Assembly: GCF_001614315.2 (NCBI RefSeq)
Contig: NZ_LVEG02000008.1
Coordinates: 62,001 to 126,000, forward strand
Direction: 5' to 3'
Origin: Halofilum ochraceum
GTDB taxonomy: Bacteria; Pseudomonadota; Gammaproteobacteria; XJ16; Halofilaceae
Length of the DNA stretch: 64,000 nt
The notes under the pieces are model-generated. The model was not told the origin of the DNA, made no database searches, and saw only the letters and a program-made list of their open reading frames with translations. Shown one piece after another: positions 38,029 through 45,593 of the stretch; positions within the stretch are counted from its first letter, which is position 1; each line of letters opens with the position of its first letter. The translations under genes and the position numbers were made by a program.

Positions 38029-39042
38029 CTACCCATTCCGATACAGATAACTGTACCCGTTGATCGCGGGGACACCACCAAGGTGCGCGTACAGAACCCT
38101 TGATCCTTCAGGGAAGTACCCTTTCCGCACCAGATCGATCAGCCCCTGCATCGATTTCCCCTCGTAGACCGGGTCCGTCATCATCCCCTCGAGACGGGCG
38201 CAAAGGCGGATGGCATCGCTGGTCTCCTCTGACGGCACGCCATAGACGGGGTAGGCGTAGTCCCGGTTGAGAACCACTTCGTCTTTCTCGATAGGGCGTT
38301 CCAGTCCGACCAGATCAGCGGTCCGGTCGGCGATCGATCGCACCTGATTTTCGGTTTTCTCCGGCGTCGCGGAGGCATCGATACCGATCACATTCCGGGC
38401 GCGATCGTCCGCGGCGAATCCGACCACCATGCCGGCATGCGTCGATCCGGTCACCGTGCAGACGACGATGTAGTCGAAGCGCAGACCCATCTCCCGTTCC
38501 TGCTGGCGGACTTCCTCGGCGAAGCCCACGTAGCCGAGACCGCCGAGTTCGTGCACCGATGCGCCGGCGGGGATCGGGTAGGGCGTCCCGCCGCCGGCGC
38601 GTACATTGTCCAGCGCCTGTTCCCAGCTCTCGCGGATTCCGATATCGAACCCGCGATCGACCAGCTCGATCTCGGCGCCCATGACGCGGGACATGAGGAT
38701 ATTGCCGACACGGTCGTAGACTGCGTCGGGGAACGGCACCCAGCTCTCCTGAACCAGGCGACAGCGAAGACCGAGCTTCGCGGCGACCGCGGCAACCTGG
38801 CGGGTGTGATTCGACTGGATCCCGCCGACGGTGACGAGCGTGTCGGCCCCCTGTCTCAGAATGTCGGGAACAAGGTACTCGAGTTTGCGGATCTTGTTGC
38901 CGCCGAACGCGAGTCCGGAATTGCAGTCCTCCCGTTTGGCGTGGATTTCCACCGCACCGCCGAGTTGCTCGCTGAGGCGGTCGAGGCGTTCGATTGGGCT
39001 GGGCCCGAAAGTGAGCGGGTAGCGTTCGAATTGTTCAAGCAT
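38029..39042 (-). CDS. acdS: 1-aminocyclopropane-1-carboxylate deaminase
   Basis: AcdS is a PLP enzyme that cleaves ACC, the ethylene precursor of plants, to 2-oxobutanoate and ammonia. The 337-residue protein matches true AcdS along its length: [27 protein letters not shown] (PLP Lys50), [26 protein letters not shown]-like segment [12 protein letters not shown], and [12 protein letters not shown]. The Tyr-Glu pair of VYEGKSM, which marks ACC deaminase, is kept. D-cysteine desulfhydrase is a less likely alternative. No Lrp-type activator (AcdR) lies beside it. It starts the accessory block after tRNA-Ser. Confidence 0.88.
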   Translation of the reverse strand: MLEQFERYPLTFGPSPIERLDRLSEQLGGAVEIHAKREDCNSGLAFGGNKIRKLEYLVPDILRQGADTLVTVGGIQSNHTRQVAAVAAKLGLRCRLVQESWVPFPDAVYDRVGNILMSRVMGAEIELVDRGFDIGIRESWEQALDNVRAGGGTPYPIPAGASVHELGGLGYVGFAEEVRQQEREMGLRFDYIVVCTVTGSTHAGMVVGFAADDRARNVIGIDASATPEKTENQVRSIADRTADLVGLERPIEKDEVVLNRDYAYPVYGVPSEETSDAIRLCARLEGMMTDPVYEGKSMQGLIDLVRKGYFPEGSRVLYAHLGGVPAINGYSYLYRNG

Positions 39043-39214
39043 GCCTTGCGTCCCGTTTCCCGATGTCGAGGAGGATGATAACCGCCCACGGCAGCGAGCG
39101 GCGTTGGGCAGCCGTTTCCAGAACGCGAACCACTCCCTGCCAAGGGCTCGATTCTGCTAGGCTCAATTACGATTCACGGCGCATTATCCGATTCTGTAGA
39201 TGCGAGCGTAACCG

Positions 39215-39709
39215 ATGGACAATCAACCGGAAATCGCCATCCTGCTGGTGTGCATGGGGAATATCTGCCGGTCACCCACCGCCCATGGCGTGTTCCGGCG
39301 TCGACTCGCCGAGGCCGATCTGCTGGATCGGGTCCTCGTGGAGTCCGCTGGCACCCACGACTATCACGTCGGCCATGGTCCGGATCGGCGCGCACTCGAA
39401 GCCGCCCGCGACCGCGGGTATGAATTCGACGATCTGCGGGCACGCCAGGTCGAGGCCGCGGATTTCCATCGCTTCGACTATGTCCTTGCGATGGATCGGG
39501 ATAACCTGGCAATTCTCGATCGGCTCGGATCGGGCGGTAGTGCGCGCGCGGAGATCGGGTTGTTCCTCGATTATTCCCCGGATCTGGCCGGCCGTGAGGT
39601 GCCCGACCCGTACTACGGCGCCATGAACGGCTTCGAGGAAGTGCTCGACCTGGTCGAGGCCGGCGCTGACAGCCTTCTGACGCATCTGCGCCGCCAGCAC
39701 CGCATCTGA
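39215..39709 (+). CDS. Low-molecular-weight protein-tyrosine phosphatase
   Basis: The 164-residue enzyme has the P-loop VCMGNICRSP (Cys13, Arg19, a C-X5-R motif) and the general-acid loop VPDPYYG near residue 130. Such phosphatases dephosphorylate tyrosine kinases of capsule export or small arsenate-like substrates. No tyrosine kinase gene is nearby, so the partner is unknown. The gene diverges from acdS. Confidence 0.93.
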   Translation: MDNQPEIAILLVCMGNICRSPTAHGVFRRRLAEADLLDRVLVESAGTHDYHVGHGPDRRALEAARDRGYEFDDLRARQVEAADFHRFDYVLAMDRDNLAILDRLGSGGSARAEIGLFLDYSPDLAGREVPDPYYGAMNGFEEVLDLVEAGADSLLTHLRRQHRI

Positions 39710-39801
39710 CACCGGATCCAGGGGTGGGGGGCGCTGCAAATGCGCCCGATGTCGGCGTACACTGACGCTCTCTGACTGATTGGCGATCCGAGGTGGCTGC
39801 G

Positions 39802-40605
39802 ATGTCGAATCCCTCGCTGGCGAATACGATGCCCCGGTTCGGGCGCGTCACGATCGACTGGGAGCCCGAACCGGTCGCCGCACGACTGCGTTTCGGTCTG
39901 GTCGCCCTGGCGACGGACCACGTCTCCGAGAGCGAGCTCCATCGGATGCTGCCGCCCGATGATGTCGATCTCTTTGCGACCCGTACGCGCCACGATGGTC
40001 AGTGCGACGTCGGATCGCTGCGCGCGATGGCGGATGGGTTGGCCGCCTCCTGCGAACTCCTGCTGCCGGGGACGCCGCTGGACGCGATCGCGTACGGCTG
40101 CACCTCGGGGACGGTGGCGATCGGTTTTGACCGGGTCGCGGCCACGATCCAATCGCAACGGCCGGGGGTCGCCGTTACGACCCCGATCACCGGTGCCGAG
40201 GCCGCCTTCCGCGCCCTTGGCGCGCAGCGTATTGCCATGCTCACGCCGTATGTCGATGAAGTGAATGAACTGGTCGCGGATTATCTGGAAGGAAACGGTG
40301 TATCGGTGACGACGTTGCGGAGTTTCGGCCTCGATACCGATATCCAGATGTCGACGGTCCCGCCGGAGGCGATCGAACGGGCGGCGCTCGATCTCGACAC
40401 CAGGGGGGCGGACGCCGTATTTATCTGCTGTACCGCGCTGCGGTCGGTAAGCACCATCGCGCCGCTTGAGCAGCGGCTCGGACTGCCGGTGGTCACCAGT
40501 AACCAGGCCATGCTCTGGGAGATGCTGCGGGCGAGCGGCTATTCGCGACCGGTGCCCGGGTACGGGCGCCTGCTGGCCGACTTTACGGTGGGAAGCAACG
40601 GCTGA
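39802..40605 (+). CDS. Asp/Glu racemase-superfamily enzyme, EutA/maleate-isomerase-like
   Basis: The 267-residue protein has the two-cysteine active site of the maleate isomerase/arylmalonate decarboxylase group: Cys100 in YGCTSGTVAIG and Cys209 in FICCTALRS. The same layout is found in EutA, encoded in ectoine-utilisation loci. The start at 39802 has AGGTGG 5 nt upstream; a GTG 9 nt earlier is less likely. The neighbouring EhuB-like and TRAP genes favour an ectoine-related role, but none of the other eut or doe genes is in the window. A maleate or hydantoin role cannot be excluded. Confidence 0.7.
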   Translation: MSNPSLANTMPRFGRVTIDWEPEPVAARLRFGLVALATDHVSESELHRMLPPDDVDLFATRTRHDGQCDVGSLRAMADGLAASCELLLPGTPLDAIAYGCTSGTVAIGFDRVAATIQSQRPGVAVTTPITGAEAAFRALGAQRIAMLTPYVDEVNELVADYLEGNGVSVTTLRSFGLDTDIQMSTVPPEAIERAALDLDTRGADAVFICCTALRSVSTIAPLEQRLGLPVVTSNQAMLWEMLRASGYSRPVPGYGRLLADFTVGSNG

Positions 40606-40656
40606 ACGGCCTCGCGCGGCGCCCGACACGTCCTCCCCGTCGGGCGCCTCTGCGGA

Positions 40657-41535
40657 TCAGGCGTCGCTCTTGCAGAGCTCCTCGGCGGTCATGTCCGGTT
40701 CCATGTCCGGCGCGAAGCCGAACTCCTCGACCATGGCCCAGTGTTCGTCGGTGCCGACGAATTCGTCGATCTCCCGGTTGAAGGCCTCAACGATCGCTTC
40801 GTCGCCCTTGCGGAAGGCGAAGGCCCCATACCCTTTCTGTTCTTCGCCGTGGATCACCGGATAGAACTGCGGCGTCGCCTCGAAGCGGCCGTCGCCGACG
40901 CGCCGCGCCAGAGAGCGGGCCGTGAGCGAGGTGAGGCCGACCGCATCGACTTTGTCGGCTTCGAGCGCGTCCACCGCGCGCGTGAAGTCCCGGTACAGGA
41001 TCGCGCGTTCCGCGGGGATGCCGGCGTGCATGGCGTAGTTGTACTCGACCGTACCGGCCACGAGCGCGACCTTCGCGTCGGGATTGTTCGAGATCGAATG
41101 GTAGTCCGTGATCTCCTCGGGATTGCCGGAATCAACCAGGAATGACTCACCCACCACGTACGTGGGATCCGTGAACGCGACTTCCCTGCAGCGTGCCGGC
41201 GTAATGAACATGCCGGCGGCGATCACGTCGACCTCCCCGTCCTGAACGGATGGGATCAGTCTGCTCCAGTCCATCGCCTTGCCTTCCATGCGGATGTCCG
41301 GATCGATTCGGCGCAGGATTTCGCGGGCGACGGTCGGCGCTTCGCCGGTGAGGTTGCCGTCGCTGTCGATGTAGCCGTACGGCTGCTCGTTGGCGACTGC
41401 GACCCGGATGCTGTCCTCGGCGGTGACGCGTTCAAGTGTTGTCTCGGCCGTCGCCGTAAGGGGGATCAGAAGCGATACGGCGAGGCCGAATGCCTTCAGG
41501 GGCAAGGCGTGAGCCGCCTGTGTGCGGTATTCCAT
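40657..41535 (-). CDS. EhuB-like ectoine-type ABC substrate-binding protein
   Basis: The 292-residue precursor has a signal peptide ending TATAET near residue 30. The mature part is a family 3 solute-binding protein: RVAVANEQPYGYIDSDG, VDVIAAGMFITPARCREVAF, and TAEELCKSD near the C-terminus. This arrangement resembles EhuB, the ectoine/hydroxyectoine binder of Sinorhizobium. Its start is set by GGAGGTGA 6 nt upstream. No permease or ATPase gene follows, so it is an orphan in this window. It lies 52 nt behind the usp gene of the TRAP operon and may be co-transcribed with it. Confidence 0.72.
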   Translation of the reverse strand: MEYRTQAAHALPLKAFGLAVSLLIPLTATAETTLERVTAEDSIRVAVANEQPYGYIDSDGNLTGEAPTVAREILRRIDPDIRMEGKAMDWSRLIPSVQDGEVDVIAAGMFITPARCREVAFTDPTYVVGESFLVDSGNPEEITDYHSISNNPDAKVALVAGTVEYNYAMHAGIPAERAILYRDFTRAVDALEADKVDAVGLTSLTARSLARRVGDGRFEATPQFYPVIHGEEQKGYGAFAFRKGDEAIVEAFNREIDEFVGTDEHWAMVEEFGFAPDMEPDMTAEELCKSDA

Positions 41536-41587
41536 CTGCGTTCACCTCCGTACCCGTGTTCCACGCAAGGGAGACAGCGGGTCTCCG

Positions 41588-42052
41588 TCAACGCACCGTA
41601 ATGCAGGTGCAGTCCGCCAGCGCGTTGACCTTGTGCGATACGCTGCCAAGGAAGAAGCCCTCGACATCGCCAAGCCCCCGCGTCCCGAGGACGATGGCGT
41701 CGGCGTCGTTTTTCTTGGCCGTCTGCACGATCGTGCGTGCGGGGGGGCCGCGCCGGATCATGGTCTCGACCCCCTCGATGCCGGCCTCCGTGAAGCGCTC
41801 CGCGGCCCATTCGACCGCCTCCTGCGCGAGATCGTGCATGACCTCGTCCGGTGGGGCCGGCACCTGCCGTGTGCGCACGAGAGACAGGGAACTCTCCATG
41901 TGGCTCGTGTGCTTGTAGACACTGAGTACCGTCACCTCGGAGCCGAAATGACGGGCCAGTTCAATCGCGAACTGGACGGCCCGGCCGGCGTTCTCGGAAC
42001 CGTCGACGGCCACCAGGATGCGGTGCAGCGCCGTGGAATTGGATTCATTCAC
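41588..42052 (-). CDS. Universal stress protein (TeaD-like)
   Basis: The 154-residue UspA-family protein has the beta-strand start HRILVAVDGSENAGRAV and the ATP-binding GTRGLGDVEGFFLGSVS loop. It follows dctM by 21 nt. In Halomonas elongata the TRAP ectoine transporter TeaABC is encoded with TeaD, an ATP-binding Usp that modulates transport, so the same role is likely here. The order small subunit, large subunit, usp matches. Confidence 0.85.
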   Translation of the reverse strand: MNESNSTALHRILVAVDGSENAGRAVQFAIELARHFGSEVTVLSVYKHTSHMESSLSLVRTRQVPAPPDEVMHDLAQEAVEWAAERFTEAGIEGVETMIRRGPPARTIVQTAKKNDADAIVLGTRGLGDVEGFFLGSVSHKVNALADCTCITVR

Positions 42053-42073
42053 GCTTGTATCCCTCGCTTGGTT

Positions 42074-43360
42074 CTATCGGAACGCCATGTCCCGCAGGAA
42101 GAGGGCGATCTGCGGGAATGCGATCAGCAGAACCGTTGTCAGCAGCAGGAGAAGGAAAAACGGTGGCGTGCCGCGGATGACGTCGAAATACGGTCGCCGA
42201 AAGATGGCGATCGCGGTAAAGATGTCGCAACCGAAAGGCGGCGTGGCCGAGCCGATCGCGACCTGCAGCGTGATCAGCGTGCCGACGAGGACCGGGTCGA
42301 TACCGGCGTCCGCGACGATCGGGGCGAAGATCGGCGTCAGTACGAGGATCACGACGATCGGGTCGACAAACATGCAGCCGATGAAGAAGGCGACCGAGAT
42401 CGCGATCAGGATCCAGACCGGCTCGGCGCCGGCGAGTCCGAGACCGCCCAGGATCTCCTGCGGCACCTGGGCGAACGACAGGACCCACGAAAACGCGTTG
42501 CCCGCGCCCACGAGGATGAACACGACGGCCGTGATCAGCCCGGTCGAGAGGGCGATGGCCGGGACCTCGCTGATGCGAACGGAGCGGAAAATGAGGAGCT
42601 CGAGGATCAGGGCGTACATCACCGACACGGAGGCCGCCTCGGTCGGGCTGAAAATGCCGCCGTAGATGCCGCCGATGATGATCACGGGGAAACCGAGCGG
42701 CCAGAGTGCGCCGCGCACGCCGCGCAGGCGATCCATCCAGCTCGATTTCTCGAGCACCTCGATGCCGGCGCGTCGCGCGTAGATATAGCAGTACGCCGAG
42801 AACAGGATGAGGATCAGGATGCCGGGGCCAAGGCCGGCGATGAACAGCTCGGCAATCGAGGTGCCCGAGATGACGCCGTAAATGATCATGCCGATGCTGG
42901 GCGGGATCAGGAACGCGATGTCGCTGGCGTTGATCGCCAGCGCCATCGTGAACGAATCGCCATAACCCGCTTTCAGCATTTTCGGCCGCAGGGGCCCGCC
43001 GATCGCGACCACGGTGGCCTGGGTCGAGCCCGACACCGCGCCGAAAAGGGTGCAGGTCACGGCAGTGGTGATCGCGAGGCCGCCGCGGACATGCCCGACG
43101 AAGCGCATGACCATGTCGATGAGCCGATCGGCCGAGTATCCCTTGGTCACGATGTCCGCGGCGAAGATGAACATCGGCACGGCAACCAGTGCCGCTGGCG
43201 TTACGCCGCCGATCATCTGCTGGATCATGATGTTCGGCTGCATGCCCGCGAAGTACACGAAAAAGCCGAGCATGGTGGCGCCCAGCAGCGGGATCATCAT
43301 CGGGAACCCGAGCAGCAGGAGCACGATCATCAGCGTGAGCATTGCGGCGCCGATACTCAT
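42074..43360 (-). CDS. TRAP transporter large permease (DctM/TeaC-like)
   Basis: This 428-residue DctM-type permease has about twelve membrane segments with family pieces AGMQPNIMIQQMIGG, FGAVSGSTQATVVAIGG and NASDIAFLIPPSIGMIIYG. It forms the Na+-driven pore. It begins 57 nt after the DctQ gene on the same strand. The substrate is inferred from the divergent TeaA-like protein and the TeaD-like Usp. The gene symbol is withheld because the substrate is not proven. Confidence 0.9.
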   Translation of the reverse strand: MSIGAAMLTLMIVLLLLGFPMMIPLLGATMLGFFVYFAGMQPNIMIQQMIGGVTPAALVAVPMFIFAADIVTKGYSADRLIDMVMRFVGHVRGGLAITTAVTCTLFGAVSGSTQATVVAIGGPLRPKMLKAGYGDSFTMALAINASDIAFLIPPSIGMIIYGVISGTSIAELFIAGLGPGILILILFSAYCYIYARRAGIEVLEKSSWMDRLRGVRGALWPLGFPVIIIGGIYGGIFSPTEAASVSVMYALILELLIFRSVRISEVPAIALSTGLITAVVFILVGAGNAFSWVLSFAQVPQEILGGLGLAGAEPVWILIAISVAFFIGCMFVDPIVVILVLTPIFAPIVADAGIDPVLVGTLITLQVAIGSATPPFGCDIFTAIAIFRRPYFDVIRGTPPFFLLLLLTTVLLIAFPQIALFLRDMAFR

Positions 43361-43417
43361 CGCCGGGCTCCCTTGTGCCGTTCCATAGGAGTAATCGTAG
43401 CGGTCTCCGGGATCATG

Positions 43418-44020
43418 TCAGACCTGGGTTTCATCGCTCTCTCCATAGCTGTCGATGAACTCGTATGAGATGTACACCTCGGAGGACCGTAAATTCTGAT
43501 ACGCCGTGAGCAGATACTGGATCCCGGCGATCACGAATCCAAGCGGGACCCAGAGGTACATGATCCACTGCGGGAATCGCAGCGACGGGGTGACCTTCTC
43601 GAGCTCCCACAGGCGGTGGACATAGCTGACAGCGTAGTAAGCGAGCACGAACATGATGATCGCGGTCAGCAGAGAGATCACGATCATGAGAACCTTGCGA
43701 CCGATATCCGGCAATTGGTCGTAGATCGCGGACATGCGGATATGGCGGCCCCGCCGCGCCGCGTAGCCGAGGCCCATGAAGGTAATCAACACCATCAGGA
43801 AGGCATTGAGTTCGTTGCTGAAGTAGATGCTGCGGCCGAATCCGAAGCGTCCGATGACGTTTGCCATCGAATTGATGGCCATGATCAGTACGCCGTAGGA
43901 GAGAACGATCCGTTCGAAATTGGCGATGGCGCGGTCAAGGCCCCAGATGGACACGCCGATCGCGTGACCAACCTTGTTGAGAGGGCCTTTGCCGGTACCG
44001 GAGTCCTCGGGATTGGTCAT
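43418..44020 (-). CDS. TRAP transporter small permease (DctQ/TeaB-like)
   Basis: The 200-residue protein from the ATG at 44020 (MTNPEDSGTG) has four membrane segments and the DctQ pattern RFGFGRSIYFSNELNAFLM and YAARRGRHIRMSAIYD. It has a long N-terminal cytoplasmic stretch of about 40 residues. It is the first gene of the dctQ-dctM-usp set, and a strong promoter is visible about 150 bp upstream. Confidence 0.88.
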   Translation of the reverse strand: MTNPEDSGTGKGPLNKVGHAIGVSIWGLDRAIANFERIVLSYGVLIMAINSMANVIGRFGFGRSIYFSNELNAFLMVLITFMGLGYAARRGRHIRMSAIYDQLPDIGRKVLMIVISLLTAIIMFVLAYYAVSYVHRLWELEKVTPSLRFPQWIMYLWVPLGFVIAGIQYLLTAYQNLRSSEVYISYEFIDSYGESDETQV

Positions 44021-44169
44021 TGTTATCGTGCCCCCGGAACGCACCGGCCCCGTAGTGGGCCGTACGCACTGACTGTAACACCAACGGCTCCGCGATCCGA
44101 AAAACGGCACGCCCGGAAGCGGCATCGACCACTCCGGCGCCGCCGGGGAGGGCGGACGTATGGTTGTTG

Positions 44170-44198
44170 GTTATAGGCCAATGGCCATCCACCGTCAA
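44170..44198 (-). promoter_or_regulatory. Promoter of the TRAP permease operon
   Basis: On the minus strand TTGACG (44198-44193) and TATAAC (44175-44170) are separated by 17 bp, each a five-of-six match. The leader would be about 140 nt. Nearby GGCCAATGGCC and CATGGCCAGGCC half-palindromes could be operators, but no regulator is identified. Confidence 0.65.
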
Positions 44199-44401
44199 CG
44201 CATGGCCAGGCCGGGCGATCGCCATGGGGAATTATTTTTATCCCTGGCCTGGTTGTGGACGATTTTTTTGCAAAGGTTGGTTCAGCTCGCAGGAATTTCG
44301 GTGTGGCCCCCAATGGTCGTCGTTAAGGTTTGCAGTTGAAGGCAAAAGGGCTAGAGTCGAATACGGGTTCCCGATGGAGCCAGGGCCGCACGTGGTACGA
44401 A

Positions 44402-44410
44402 TGGTATGAT
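44402..44410 (+). promoter_or_regulatory. Extended -10 promoter of teaA-like gene
   Basis: TGGTATGAT is an extended -10 (TGn + TATGAT). No good -35 lies 17 bp upstream. It would leave a leader of about 65 nt. The 461-bp gap 44021-44481 holds this, the divergent permease promoter and no gene. Confidence 0.45.
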
Positions 44411-44481
44411 GTATGACATCGCCGTCCGTACCGCGGTGCGGCGCATTCCCCGGCTGATTGCCAGGACGATGGAGAATGATG

Positions 44482-45507
44482 ATGCAGACGAGAAACAGTC
44501 GAAAGCCCGTTGCAGCGACAGTCACGCTGCTCGCGGCCGCGTTTTTTGCCCAGGGGGCGCAGGCCGAAACCTGGAAGTTCGCGCTCGAGGAAGTCGACGG
44601 CAGCGTCCAGGACGCCTATGCGGAGGAGTTCAAGAAGCGGATCGAAGAGCGGTCCAATGGTGAGGTAACGGTCCAGATCTATCCGTACGGCACCCTGGGT
44701 ACCTCGCAGGATATCGCCGAGATGACTGGCCAGGGCGTGCTCAAGCTCGCCAATGCGTCACCCGGGCATCTCGGGTCGCTCATCGAGGAAATGAACGTGT
44801 TCAACATCCCTTACCTGCTGTCCCAGGACAACCAGGTCAACAAGGATGTGCTTACGGACAGCCAGTGCATCTACGGCAAGCTGGAGGACGAGTTCCACAG
44901 CAAGGGGCTGGAACTGTTGACCATGTATCCCGAGGGCGACATGGTCTGGACCACCCAGAAGCCCGTGCGCAGCCCGAGCGACCTGAACGGTGTGAAGATG
45001 CGCACCATGACCTCGCCGCTGCTCGTGGCGGCCTATGAGGCATTCGGCGCGGATCCGACGCCGATGCCCTATGGTGAGGTCTACGGCGGCCTGCAGCTCG
45101 GCCAGATCGATGCCCAGGTGAACCCGATCTTCGCCATCGAAGAGATGAAGTTCTACGAGGTCACCGACTACATGGTCTGGGCCGGCCAGCAGCAGTTCAC
45201 TACCACGGTGGTGGGCAACCGCGACTGGTACGCGGGTCTGTCGGACGACCGCAAACAGATGCTGGACGAGGTCGTGGACAGCATGGCGGACTACATCTTC
45301 GAAACCCAGGCGCAGTACAACGAGGAGCGCCTCGAGGCGATCAAGAAGGCGAAGCCCGACATGGAGATGATCCAGCTGAGCGAGGAGGAGCGCCAGCCCT
45401 TCCGCGAAGCCAGCATGAAGGTCCGCGACAAGTTCGTCGAAATGACCGGCGACAGTGGGCAGGACGTTCTGCAGTGCCTGGCCCAGGAGTTCGGCACGGC
45501 ACGCTGA
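44482..45507 (+). CDS. TRAP substrate-binding protein, TeaA-like (ectoine type)
   Basis: The 341-residue precursor has a signal peptide ending GAQAET near residue 27. The mature protein strongly resembles Halomonas TeaA as I recall it: LEEVDGSVQDAYAEEFKK, NASPGHLGSL, ELLTMYPEGDMVWT, RTMTSPLL and GEVYGGLQLG with NPIF. The Arg of RTMT and the Asn of NPIF align with residues that hold the ectoine carboxylate and ring in TeaA. The ATG at 44482 has GGAGA at 6-nt spacing; two further ATGs at 44476 and 44479 are possible. It is transcribed away from the permease genes, unlike the collinear tea operon. A strong terminator follows. Confidence 0.85.
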   Translation: MQTRNSRKPVAATVTLLAAAFFAQGAQAETWKFALEEVDGSVQDAYAEEFKKRIEERSNGEVTVQIYPYGTLGTSQDIAEMTGQGVLKLANASPGHLGSLIEEMNVFNIPYLLSQDNQVNKDVLTDSQCIYGKLEDEFHSKGLELLTMYPEGDMVWTTQKPVRSPSDLNGVKMRTMTSPLLVAAYEAFGADPTPMPYGEVYGGLQLGQIDAQVNPIFAIEEMKFYEVTDYMVWAGQQQFTTTVVGNRDWYAGLSDDRKQMLDEVVDSMADYIFETQAQYNEERLEAIKKAKPDMEMIQLSEEERQPFREASMKVRDKFVEMTGDSGQDVLQCLAQEFGTAR

Positions 45508-45551
45508 TCGTCGGTGACCGACCGGCGCCATCGGCGCCGGATGGTCGAAAA

Positions 45552-45582
45552 CCCCGGCAGGCTCCGCCTGCCGGGGTTTTTT
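45552..45582 (+). terminator. Terminator after the TeaA-like gene
   Basis: An 11-bp stem, CCCCGGCAGGC (45552-45562) with its complement at 45566-45576, is followed by six T. Four A residues before the stem make it usable for the convergent CocE gene as well. Confidence 0.94.
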
Positions 45583-45593
45583 AATGCCCGCGA

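Noticed and set aside
41522-43468. A 648-codon plus-strand frame opposite the Usp and TRAP permease genes
   Set aside because: The composition is a charged Arg/Glu/Asp/His shadow, and three well-supported genes occupy the other strand.
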